A DNA stretch of 36,819 bases from Fulvivirga kasyanovii (GTDB lineage: Bacteria > Bacteroidota > Bacteroidia > Cytophagales > Cyclobacteriaceae), in NCBI RefSeq assembly GCF_009711405.1, contig NZ_SMLW01000654.1, positions 1 through 36,819 on the forward strand. Direction: 5' to 3'. Numbering within the stretch: the first letter of the stretch is position 1; each line of letters starts with the position of its first letter. Made by a program: the position numbers and the translations under genes. Of this stretch, positions 7,356 through 15,074 are shown piece by piece. The notes beneath the pieces were generated by a model. The model was not told the DNA's origin. It saw only the letters and a program-made list of their open reading frames with translations, and did not search any database.

Positions 7356-10300
7356 ATGAATAAGCATATTTACTTACTCTCTACGGTATTTTTTTGTCTG
7401 ATAGCAGCAGTGGCCGTGGCTCAGGGAGATGAAGCCCTGGATAAAGCCTATGCAAGGGCTAATGAAAAACTTGAAAGTGGTGACTTTCGAAGTGCCATAC
7501 TCGATTATTCACAACTGATCAACTCTAAGTTTGGCAATGATGAAGTGTATGTTAAAAGGGGTATAGCCTATTATCAGACCAAGGATTATGATAAAGCTGC
7601 TTCTGACTTTGATGATGCCGTTAAAGCCCGGGTTGATAGCCCTGAATTGTATGGGTACCGCGGACTCACCAAATATGAGCAAAAGGATTATCAGGGTGCA
7701 GCCAGTGAACTGGAAAAGGCAGTTAACATGGGCTTTAGAAAGCCCGAAGGCCTGTTCAATTTAGGCAATGCCAAGTTCAGGCTGGATAGTTATCAGGATG
7801 CCATAAAATACTACGACATGGCTGAGCAGGCCGGTTATAAAGATGCCACACTGCTTAATAACAGGGGTAAAGCTAAGTTTACACTAAAAAATTATGATGC
7901 GGCCGTTCAGGATTACAACAAAGCTTTGGCTGCAGATAGCAAGTATGACAAGGCTTTGGAAAACCGTGCAGAAGCTTATTTTGAATTAAAGAAGTGGAAA
8001 GAAGCTGCTGACGACTATGATGCCCTCATAAAATCAGGTAAAGTAACCGATGAAAATTTTGCCAGAAGAGGGATAGCCCTATACCAGTTGAAAAACTATG
8101 ATGAGGCTGCCAAGGATATAGAAAGTGCCATTCAGAGAGGCAGCAAAATACCTGAACTCACCTATTACCTGGGCAATATCTATTTTGACAAAAAAGACTA
8201 TAAAAAAGCCGCCCTTTATTATGAGCAGGCTCAAAGAGCCAACGCGGAGGCCAAAGACCTTAATGCAAAGCTTGGGCAGGCCTATTTTCTTAGCGATAAC
8301 TATGCGGCTGCTGAAACTACCTTTACCAATGCCATTGACAAAGGGGACAACGATCCGTCAAATTACCTGTATCGCGGCTTGGCAAGGTATGAATTGAAAA
8401 ATGATAACGGTGCATACCAGGATCTGAAGCAAGCAACAGATAAAGGACAAAAGAATTACAAGGCCTTCTTCTATCTTGGTAATTTGCAGTTTAAGCAAGA
8501 AGAGTATCACCTGGCAGAAGCCAGCTACGACAAGGCCTTAGCCCTTGAGGCCACTGACCCTGTGGCTTTCAACAATCGCGGAAAATCAAAATTTAACCTG
8601 GATAAGCATGCCGAAGCACTTAAAGATTACAATCAGGCTCTTTCCCTAAAAGCGGACTATGATAAAGCTCTTGAGAACAGGGCGGAAGCATATTTCAAAC
8701 TTGAAAAGTGGCAGGAGGCTGTAACTGACTATAATGCATTGGTCGAAGCTGGTAAACTTACAGATGAGAATTTTGCCAGGAGAGGAATAGCACTTTATAA
8801 GCAGAACAAGTACGATGAAGCCATTAAGGACCTGGAGAGTGCAGTGCAAAGAGGAAGTAAAATTCAGGAGTTGACCTTCTATCTGGGTAATGCTTGGTTT
8901 GCCAAAGAAGATTATAAAAAAGCTGCACTGTATTATGAGCAGGCCCAGCGGGCAGGTGTAACCGCAGCAGATCTTAGTACTAACCTTGGTAAGTCATATT
9001 TCTATAATAAAAATTATGCAGCGGCAGAAACTACACTGTCAGATGCTATAAGCAAAGGCAGTGCAGATGCCAACAGCTATTTGTACAGAGGGTTGGCCCG
9101 GTATGAATTAAAAAATGATGAAGGTGCTCTGTCAGATTTACAGCAGGCGGTATCCAAAGGAGTGAAAGATTATAATGCCTATCACTACCTGGGCAATTTG
9201 CAGTTCAAAAAAGAAGAATACGCCAATGCCATTGCCAGCTACGACAGAGCCATCGCTCTGGATGCATCTGATGCCGTGGTGTTCAATAACAGAGGAAAGG
9301 CCAAACTTAATCTTCAAAAGTACAGTGAGGCTATTGCTGATTTTGACAAAGCACTGGCCTTGCAGGGCGACTACAGCAAAGCCCTTGAAAACCGTGCTGA
9401 GGCAAAGTTTGCAGCCAAAGACTGGCCAGGAACTATTGCCGATTATGAAGCCATCAAAAAATCAGGAAGTTCAGATCCCGTCATTTATGAAAGAATAGGT
9501 GTCGCCCGCTTCAATACAGGTGATTTTCAGGGAGCAGTTTCAGACCTAAAGTCTGCTATTCAAAGAGGTGCTACAGGGGATGATCTCAATCTAAAGCTGG
9601 GTATGGCACTTTACAAGACCGGAGGAAACAAGGAAGCTTATACCTATTTACAAAAAGCAGAACAGGCCGGACAGGCTACACCCCAGGTATATGAGATGCT
9701 GGGTGTTTCGGCTTATGAAAACAAGAGCTTTGGCAAAGCCGAGGAGTATATCACCAAAGCCCTTGACGGAGGAGTTAAAAATAATGACCTGTACAAATAC
9801 CGTGGAGCGGCCAGGTACTCCACCAGCAATGTTGATGGTGCCTTTGAAGACTTAAAAAAAGCAGAATCTTTAGGTGTTGCGGATTATGAAACTTTTAAAT
9901 CCTTAGGAGATATTTATTATTCCCGCAATGAGTTTGAGAATGCCATAGCGGCATATAATAAGGCCATTGCACAGAAAGCGGATGATCCCGTTGTATTGAA
10001 TAACCGGGGTAAGGCAAAACTCCTGCTCAAAAATTACCAGGGTGCCGTTGAGGATTTTGACAAAGCCATAGCCTTAAAGTCTGATTATGGAAAAGCACTG
10101 CTCAACCGGGGTACTGCCAGATTTGAACTTAAGAATTATTCCGGAGCAATTTCAGACCTTGAGAAAGCAAAAGAGGCATCAGGCCAAAGCAAAGAAGTAG
10201 TCAAAATGCTGGGACTTGCTTATTATGAAACCGGAAATAAGCAGGAAGCTCAAAAGTATCTTGATAAGGCCATTCAGGAGGGAGCCAAAGATGCTCAAGT

Positions 10301-12266
10301 ATATGTGTATAGTGGTTTGCTGAGCTATGACCAAAGTGATTATAAGAAAGCCTCCGGCTATCTGGACAAAGCGGAAGAGCTTGGAGAAAAATCGCCTGAA
10401 ATATATGAGAAAAGAGGTCTGGCCAAATACAACCTGAAAAACTATCAGGGAGCGGTAGACGATCTTACAAAGGCTGAGAAGGCAGGGGTGGCCAATGCAG
10501 ATTTGCATGCAAAAGTGGGTATAGCCCAATATGAGCTTAAGAATTATGCAGAGGCCGCAGGTAATTTGCAAAAAGCTGTGGCCAAAGGCTCAAAAGATAA
10601 GGAAGTGTATTACAACCTCGGTAATGCGCAGTTCAGGCTTGAACAATATGACCAGGCCATTAAGAGCTATGATCAGGCTATAACTTTGGGGGCTGATGAC
10701 GAATTGGTTTATAACAACAGAGGTAAAGCCAAAATGCTGACCAACAAACTGTCGGAGGCTATTAGTGACTTTGATAAATCGCTACAGGTTAAGCCCGGAT
10801 ATAATGTAGCCTTACTCAACAGAGGTACGGCCAAGTACCTTTCTGAAGACTACAAAGGAGCCATTGCCGATCTTAACAAAATTATTGAGGCCAATCAGGG
10901 AGGTAAGGAAGAATACCTTTATCTGGGTGTATCCAGGTTCCAGACCAAAGACTACGAGGGTGCCCTGACGGCGCTTGAAAAAGCACGCTCTTTGGGTGTA
11001 GATGATAAGTTGCTTTATTATGGGTTAGGAAACGCCTTGTACTACAAAGGTGATTTTGAAAAAGCTCTGCCCAATCTTGAAAAAGCTATCCAGATGGGGG
11101 CAGCGGATGTTCAGACCTATGCCAACAAAGGAGCAGCAGAATACAAACTGGAGAAATATCAGGCCGCAGCCAGTGACCTTAAAAAGGCGGTTGAATTGGG
11201 GGCTACGGATGCAGAAGTTTTCCATAATCTTGGACATGCCCTTTATGAAACCGGAGATTTTGAGGGGTCTATTTCAACCTTGAATAAGGCCATCAGTGCT
11301 AAAAGTGACTACGGATCAGCATACTTTCATCGTGGCAATGCCAAGTTCAGGTTGAAAAACTATGAAAGTGCCATTAAGGATTATGACGAAGCCATAGCCA
11401 AAGGAGTTAAAAATCCTATCATTTATAACAACAAGGGTAAGGCGTATCAATTGGCGGATAAACTGGACGAGGCTATTGAAAGTTATACCAGGGCTATTGA
11501 GTCTGACGGCAACTACGGAAGGGCGTACGAGAATAGAGGAAAGGCTTATTTTATGATGGAGAAGTATGAAGAGGCAGCCAAAGACCTTTCCAAATATGAA
11601 AGGCTCGAAGAGAAGCCCGATGGAGAGACAATCTTTTACCTGGCAGAGTCATACTATCACATGGAAGAATACGTAAGGGCACTGTCCTACTTTGACAAAA
11701 CCATAGAATCAGGCAATAAGAGTGGAGAGACTTACCAGCACCGGGCAAGGACCCTTATGGAAACCCAAGACTATGAAGGTGCTATTGCTGATTTGCAAAA
11801 TGCAATAAATGCAGGGAAGAAAGATGCTTCTGTCTATATGGATCGTGCACGGGCCAACCTGTATTTGGGTAATATACGAGCTGCTTCCAATGACCTTGAC
11901 GATGTTATTGCAAAAGATCCGGGTAACGCCGATGCTTACTACAACCGTGCGTATCTGAAAGAGGAGGCTGAGGATTACGAAGCGGCAATAACTGATTATA
12001 AAAAAGTCGTAGAACTTACACCGAATGACGATGCCGCACATTTTCATCTTGCAAATGCTACAGTATCCTCCGGCAACGTGGGAGGTGCCCTGGAATCTAT
12101 CAATAAAGCCATTGAATTGAATGGCAAAGATGCCTCCTACCATAAAGTAAAAGGTAATATTTTATATCAGCTTGAACGTGAAGGAGACGCGTGTGAGAGC
12201 TGGAGAAAGGCGGTAGAGCTTGGTGATAAAAAAGCATCTTATTTTATCAGCCAGTATTGCGATTAA
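7356..12266 (+). CDS. Giant exported TPR protein with 7-TPR super-repeat
   Basis: 1636 residues: a signal peptide (1-22, ending AVA), then from residue 29 to 1626 an array that divides into 47 units of 34 residues, with a 10-residue tail ending ISQYCD. TPR signature residues (LG/RG at 7-8, A/Y, then DY.EAI.DY.KA) recur in each unit. A higher-order period of 238 residues is visible: the segment beginning KALENRAEAYF recurs at residues 199, 437, 675, 913 (KALLNRGTARF), 1151 and 1389, and the preceding unit is NNRGKAK-like in nearly every copy. The first five TPRs correspond to positions 3-7 of the super-unit. TPRs are protein-binding scaffolds; the export signal puts this one in the periplasm. 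The last full unit has ACESWRKAVELG, as in many Bacteroidota TPR proteins. The partner is unknown. The gene is monocistronic, with a strong terminator downstream. Confidence 0.93.
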   Translation: MNKHIYLLSTVFFCLIAAVAVAQGDEALDKAYARANEKLESGDFRSAILDYSQLINSKFGNDEVYVKRGIAYYQTKDYDKAASDFDDAVKARVDSPELYGYRGLTKYEQKDYQGAASELEKAVNMGFRKPEGLFNLGNAKFRLDSYQDAIKYYDMAEQAGYKDATLLNNRGKAKFTLKNYDAAVQDYNKALAADSKYDKALENRAEAYFELKKWKEAADDYDALIKSGKVTDENFARRGIALYQLKNYDEAAKDIESAIQRGSKIPELTYYLGNIYFDKKDYKKAALYYEQAQRANAEAKDLNAKLGQAYFLSDNYAAAETTFTNAIDKGDNDPSNYLYRGLARYELKNDNGAYQDLKQATDKGQKNYKAFFYLGNLQFKQEEYHLAEASYDKALALEATDPVAFNNRGKSKFNLDKHAEALKDYNQALSLKADYDKALENRAEAYFKLEKWQEAVTDYNALVEAGKLTDENFARRGIALYKQNKYDEAIKDLESAVQRGSKIQELTFYLGNAWFAKEDYKKAALYYEQAQRAGVTAADLSTNLGKSYFYNKNYAAAETTLSDAISKGSADANSYLYRGLARYELKNDEGALSDLQQAVSKGVKDYNAYHYLGNLQFKKEEYANAIASYDRAIALDASDAVVFNNRGKAKLNLQKYSEAIADFDKALALQGDYSKALENRAEAKFAAKDWPGTIADYEAIKKSGSSDPVIYERIGVARFNTGDFQGAVSDLKSAIQRGATGDDLNLKLGMALYKTGGNKEAYTYLQKAEQAGQATPQVYEMLGVSAYENKSFGKAEEYITKALDGGVKNNDLYKYRGAARYSTSNVDGAFEDLKKAESLGVADYETFKSLGDIYYSRNEFENAIAAYNKAIAQKADDPVVLNNRGKAKLLLKNYQGAVEDFDKAIALKSDYGKALLNRGTARFELKNYSGAISDLEKAKEASGQSKEVVKMLGLAYYETGNKQEAQKYLDKAIQEGAKDAQVYVYSGLLSYDQSDYKKASGYLDKAEELGEKSPEIYEKRGLAKYNLKNYQGAVDDLTKAEKAGVANADLHAKVGIAQYELKNYAEAAGNLQKAVAKGSKDKEVYYNLGNAQFRLEQYDQAIKSYDQAITLGADDELVYNNRGKAKMLTNKLSEAISDFDKSLQVKPGYNVALLNRGTAKYLSEDYKGAIADLNKIIEANQGGKEEYLYLGVSRFQTKDYEGALTALEKARSLGVDDKLLYYGLGNALYYKGDFEKALPNLEKAIQMGAADVQTYANKGAAEYKLEKYQAAASDLKKAVELGATDAEVFHNLGHALYETGDFEGSISTLNKAISAKSDYGSAYFHRGNAKFRLKNYESAIKDYDEAIAKGVKNPIIYNNKGKAYQLADKLDEAIESYTRAIESDGNYGRAYENRGKAYFMMEKYEEAAKDLSKYERLEEKPDGETIFYLAESYYHMEEYVRALSYFDKTIESGNKSGETYQHRARTLMETQDYEGAIADLQNAINAGKKDASVYMDRARANLYLGNIRAASNDLDDVIAKDPGNADAYYNRAYLKEEAEDYEAAITDYKKVVELTPNDDAAHFHLANATVSSGNVGGALESINKAIELNGKDASYHKVKGNILYQLEREGDACESWRKAVELGDKKASYFISQYCD
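7950..12233 (+). repeat. Six tandem 714-bp repeats inside the TPR gene
   Basis: In-frame tandem repeat with units starting at 7950, 8664, 9378, 10092, 10806 and 11520, each exactly 714 bp (7 x 34 codons). Anchor codons encode K/V/R-A-L/Y-E/L-N-R at each start. By eye, units 1 and 2 are closest (94 of 136 residues identical over their first four TPRs, hand count); later units are more divergent. This indicates growth by stepwise tandem duplication, the most recent involving the first two units. Confidence 0.9.
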
Positions 12267-12291
12267 GCGGCTGGAATAGCTAATTTTAAGT

Positions 12292-12323
12292 AATGCCCGG
12301 TAGCTCTCAGTTTACCGGGCATT
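12292..12323 (+). terminator. Rho-independent terminator after the TPR gene
   Basis: Perfect 11-bp arms AATGCCCGGTA (12292-12302) and TACCGGGCATT (12313-12323), 10-nt loop, followed by TTATTTA. It begins 26 bases after the TPR stop codon. Confidence 0.9.
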
Positions 12324-12389
12324 TTATTTAAAAATTCTGTTACCTATGCTTTCCCTTACGTATATATCCATACCAGCTAAAGCTCTGTC

Positions 12390-12869
12390 ATGATCAAACT
12401 TTTTATTACAATTTTCTCCATTTTTAACATCGGGACGCCGGAAACCATATCAGGCAAAGTAATCCGTGTAATTGACGGTAACACCATCGAAATACTGGAT
12501 TCGGAGAAAGAGGTGGTCAAAATCATGCTCAGCGAAGTAGACTGCCCGGAGCTGGGGCAGGAGTTTTCGGAAGAGGCTAAAAAGCTTACCGAAAAACTTG
12601 TGCTTAAGAAAAGGGTTGTGGTTGAACTGAAAGGCAAAGACCGTTGGGGAAATAAGCTGGGGCAGGTCATGCTAAATAATGGAAAGCTGCTCCATCATGA
12701 GTTACTGCAAAACGGCCTGGCCTGGGCCAAAGAAGAAGATAACGAAGCCCTGGTAAATATGCAGGCTACTGCCAAAGCCAGTAAAAGTGGCTTATGGATA
12801 AGTGAAGACCCCACACCTCCCTGGATCTACAGGAGACAACAAACCATGATGGCTCCCAAGGGCCGTTAA
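12390..12869 (+). CDS. SNase-like (thermonuclease-fold) protein, catalytic residues altered
   Basis: 159 residues. A short hydrophobic N-terminus (about 2-14, possible signal or anchor) leads into a staphylococcal-nuclease-like OB domain (about 20-140): ISGKVIRVIDGNTIEI, then VDCPELGQEF, DRWGNKLG, and LLQNGLAW...GLW. Compared with S. aureus nuclease, D19, D40 and E43 have equivalents (D29, D51, E54). Catalytic R35 aligns with M46, Ca-ligand D21 with N31, and R87 with N88 (followed by K89). On established mechanism, loss of both arginines should strongly reduce phosphodiester cleavage, so this may be a nucleic-acid-binding or otherwise repurposed SNase domain. The alignment was made by eye; a one- or two-residue shift could bring K44 or K89 into play. 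The gene stands alone. Confidence 0.8.
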   Translation: MIKLFITIFSIFNIGTPETISGKVIRVIDGNTIEILDSEKEVVKIMLSEVDCPELGQEFSEEAKKLTEKLVLKKRVVVELKGKDRWGNKLGQVMLNNGKLLHHELLQNGLAWAKEEDNEALVNMQATAKASKSGLWISEDPTPPWIYRRQQTMMAPKGR

Positions 12870-12891
12870 CCATTTATTTGAACCTATCTTG

Positions 12892-12899
12892 TAGCTTTG
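12892..12899 (+). promoter_or_regulatory. Candidate Bacteroidota -7 box (TAGCTTTG)
   Basis: Exact match to the TAnnTTTG -7 consensus, 55 bases upstream of the lysine-rich protein gene at 12954. I cannot pick out a clear -33 TTTG at the expected distance, so this is only a candidate. Confidence 0.35.
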
Positions 12900-12953
12900 T
12901 GGTTTATTGTGGCTGTACACAATAAAAAACGCTATCTTCAGTTTTATAACTGA

Positions 12954-13364
12954 ATGAAGAAAAGAAAGTTAGTTATGAGATTCGTGTTAGTCATTCTGAT
13001 ATGCTTCCTGGGAGTTGCCTTTAATGCAAACGCTCAAAAAGCAAAAAAAACAAAAAAAAGTAAAGCAGAACAGGTCGATAATGCTTACGAACCCTTTGCC
13101 CCGGAGGAAGTAAAGGCCCCGGTTCAAAAAAGCAGCAAAAAGGGTAAGAAATCTTTTCGAAGCAAGTACAATAAAACACTTGAACAAACGAGGGAGGACT
13201 TTGCCAAGCGCATGGAGGCCAACGCTAAGAAGGAGCGAAAAATGCAGAGGCAAATGGAAAAGCCACAATATTCCGACCCCTCTTATTTTGGGCATAAAAA
13301 GAAACCCAAAAAAAGAAAGCCCGGCAAAAGGAAGTTTTGTAAAGAGTGTGGAATAGTTCACTAG
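12954..13364 (+). CDS. Small exported lysine-rich protein of unknown function
   Basis: 136 residues, no family recognised. A clear signal peptide (hydrophobic core about 8-22, cut after ANA near residue 27) is followed by a strongly basic, low-complexity chain with KKTKKSK, KKGKKSF and KKKPKKRKPGKRK clusters and a Pro/Glu-rich spacer. The C-terminus ends FCKECGIVH, a CxxC pair that could bind a metal or form a disulfide. The composition suggests an unstructured periplasmic or surface protein interacting with polyanions such as LPS, DNA or RNA. It stands alone between the SNase-like gene and deoC. Confidence 0.7.
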   Translation: MKKRKLVMRFVLVILICFLGVAFNANAQKAKKTKKSKAEQVDNAYEPFAPEEVKAPVQKSSKKGKKSFRSKYNKTLEQTREDFAKRMEANAKKERKMQRQMEKPQYSDPSYFGHKKKPKKRKPGKRKFCKECGIVH

Positions 13365-13412
13365 CACACCTCCTGCACATTCATTCCTGCTCATAAAAAA
13401 ATTGATCCATTG

Positions 13413-13431
13413 ACCCCGGAGTGTTCGGGGT
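13413..13431 (+). terminator. Possible weak terminator hairpin
   Basis: Six-bp arms ACCCCG (13413-13418) and CGGGGT (13426-13431) with a 7-nt loop, followed by TTAACAG. It lies between the lysine-rich protein gene and deoC. The T-tract is short, so termination would be weak. Confidence 0.4.
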
Positions 13432-13461
13432 TTAACAGTACTATTTCTTATCTTAGATTCA

Positions 13462-14115
13462 ATGAACAACCTCAACCGATTCATTGAACAAACCAACCTG
13501 AAGCCGACTTTTGTAGCCGGTGATGTGGATGTGCTTGTAAAACAAGCCGTTGATCATAATTTCCTGGGTATATGTGTTCCGCCATTCTGGGTAAAAAAAG
13601 CCAGCAGGGAGATTGGCGACAGGGATGTCCAACTTGTAACCGTTATCGGTTTTCCTTTAGGATATAACATGACAGAAACCAAGATCCAGGAGATCGATCT
13701 TGCCATTCGAGATGGTGCCGATGAGCTGGATATCGTGATGAACATATCTTCCTTCAAAACAGGACTACCCTGGACCAAGATAGAACTGGCCAAGTGTTGC
13801 AACCTTATCCATGACCACTATAAGCTGGTAAAAGTAATTATTGAAACGGCCTATTTGTCGTCAGAGGAAATAGAAACAGCATGCAAGCTATGTGCTGATG
13901 CAGGAGTTGATTTTGTGAAAACCTCAACCGGTTTTGCGGGAGCAGGGGCTAAAGTGGAGCACATTGAGCTGATGCGTAAGGTATTACCATCCAATGTGGG
14001 AATAAAGGCATCAGGGGGTATTAAGACATATCAGCAGGCCGTGGAGCTTATTATGGCAGGTGCTGATAGAATAGGTACATCTTCCGGAGTAGAAATTTTA
14101 GCCGAAGCGAAATAA
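13462..14115 (+). CDS. deoC: Deoxyribose-phosphate aldolase
   Basis: 217 residues, class I aldolase with a TIM barrel. It cleaves 2-deoxy-D-ribose 5-phosphate to glyceraldehyde 3-phosphate and acetaldehyde in deoxynucleoside catabolism. Seen: the Schiff-base lysine K153 in FVKTSTGF, the catalytic lysine K182 in GIKASGG, the general acid/base aspartate D90 in ELDIVMN, GFPLGYN, and the closing GADRIGTSSG phosphate-binding loop. Length is typical for the short bacterial form. Acylphosphatase follows after 2 bases on the same strand, so the two are probably co-transcribed. No other deo gene is nearby. Confidence 0.96.
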   Translation: MNNLNRFIEQTNLKPTFVAGDVDVLVKQAVDHNFLGICVPPFWVKKASREIGDRDVQLVTVIGFPLGYNMTETKIQEIDLAIRDGADELDIVMNISSFKTGLPWTKIELAKCCNLIHDHYKLVKVIIETAYLSSEEIETACKLCADAGVDFVKTSTGFAGAGAKVEHIELMRKVLPSNVGIKASGGIKTYQQAVELIMAGADRIGTSSGVEILAEAK

Positions 14116-14117
14116 CT

Positions 14118-14390
14118 ATGGAGCATTTTAACATCAGGGTTTTGGGCAAAGTGCAGGGCGTATTTTACAGGGCCAACACGCGCAAAAAAGCTTATGATCT
14201 GGGCATAACAGGATATGTTCGCAATGAACCCGATGGCAGCGTGTATATCGAGGCAGAGGGCAGGTTGGATAAGCTCAATGAATTTGTTTCCTGGTGCCGT
14301 ACCGGTCCTGATAGGGCAAAGGTTGATGAAGTGCAGGTTAAATCATCCGGGGAACTGAAAAACTTTACCCGATTCGAAATAGAAAGCTAA
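14118..14390 (+). CDS. acyP: Acylphosphatase
   Basis: 90 residues, the full ferredoxin-like acylphosphatase fold. It hydrolyses carboxyl-phosphate bonds such as acetyl phosphate or 1,3-bisphosphoglycerate. Seen: the signature GKVQGVFYR with catalytic R18, the GYVRNEPDGSV segment with catalytic N36, and a typical C-terminal strand. It begins 2 bases after the deoC stop, suggesting translational coupling, although the functional link to deoC is not obvious. Confidence 0.95.
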   Translation: MEHFNIRVLGKVQGVFYRANTRKKAYDLGITGYVRNEPDGSVYIEAEGRLDKLNEFVSWCRTGPDRAKVDEVQVKSSGELKNFTRFEIES

Positions 14391-14418
14391 AAATATAAGA
14401 ATCTGAAAACCTCGGTCT

Positions 14419-14922
14419 TTAAGCAATTTTCATTTTAACAATGCCCTTATACTTATAGATTTTGAGCTCAAAATGCTGGTGGATGAAAGCCTTCATCCGG
14501 CTCTCAGCAAGCTCGGCCTTACGGCCTTCGGGGTAAAAAACGGTGAGTTCAAGTACTGCCTTTAAAAAGTTGGGGCGCAGGCAGAAATCTACCAGCCACT
14601 CTTCGTAGGTGGCTACCCAGTCTACAGTATACTTGTCGTAATGATCCTTGCCATCAAAAAGAAATTCCAACTGGTTGTTGCCATGCTTGTATCTGTAAAC
14701 ACCCGCAAGGTTGCGATAGAACTCTACCAAACGATCGGTGTACTCAGTGTTGTGTGCTTTAATTTGCTTTACAGTGTCATCTTCCAGCCCCAGCGGATTA
14801 AACTGATCAAGATAAAATTTCTTGGCAAAATCTATCAGATACACGATTAGTCGCTCCTCTTGATCGAGTTGCGCCTGCTCAAGTATATAGTTTTTGTCCA
14901 GTGGGAAATATTTCTGAATCAT
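14419..14922 (-). CDS. Conserved-looking hypothetical cytoplasmic protein
   Basis: 167 residues, no domain recognised. There is no signal peptide or membrane segment. The sequence is rich in aromatic and acidic residues (FYLDQFNPLGLEDD, YDKYTVDWVATYEEWLVDF) and looks like a compact helical protein with a basic C-terminus (IYKYKGIVKMKIA). Codon use and composition match the neighbours. It converges on the deoC-acyP pair with a 28-bp gap that has no clear terminator, and is divergent from the metallo-beta-lactamase gene across a 152-bp gap. I cannot assign a function. Confidence 0.75.
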   Translation of the reverse strand: MIQKYFPLDKNYILEQAQLDQEERLIVYLIDFAKKFYLDQFNPLGLEDDTVKQIKAHNTEYTDRLVEFYRNLAGVYRYKHGNNQLEFLFDGKDHYDKYTVDWVATYEEWLVDFCLRPNFLKAVLELTVFYPEGRKAELAESRMKAFIHQHFELKIYKYKGIVKMKIA

Positions 14923-15074
14923 CGTTTAAATATTTGACTCGCCAAATATAATAGTTTCTTTTCAAGTATGAAGATTAAAAAGGCAGAAATGATGGTGTAA
15001 TTGACGCAATAATATTACATCGCATTTTGAGGAAAAAGACATACAGCGTAACTTGACGGCTTAATTTAACCCCT

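Noticed and set aside
10179-12143. Long minus-strand open frames opposite the TPR gene (for example 10179-10571 and 11709-12143)
   Set aside because: They mirror the TPR codons, have hydrophobic, low-information translations, and no start or family support; they are shadows of a repetitive coding sequence.
7356-12266. Reading the 714-bp tandem repeat as a mobile element or assembly artefact
   Set aside because: The units differ substantially from each other and keep frame through a complete gene with signal peptide and terminator, so they are true coding repeats.
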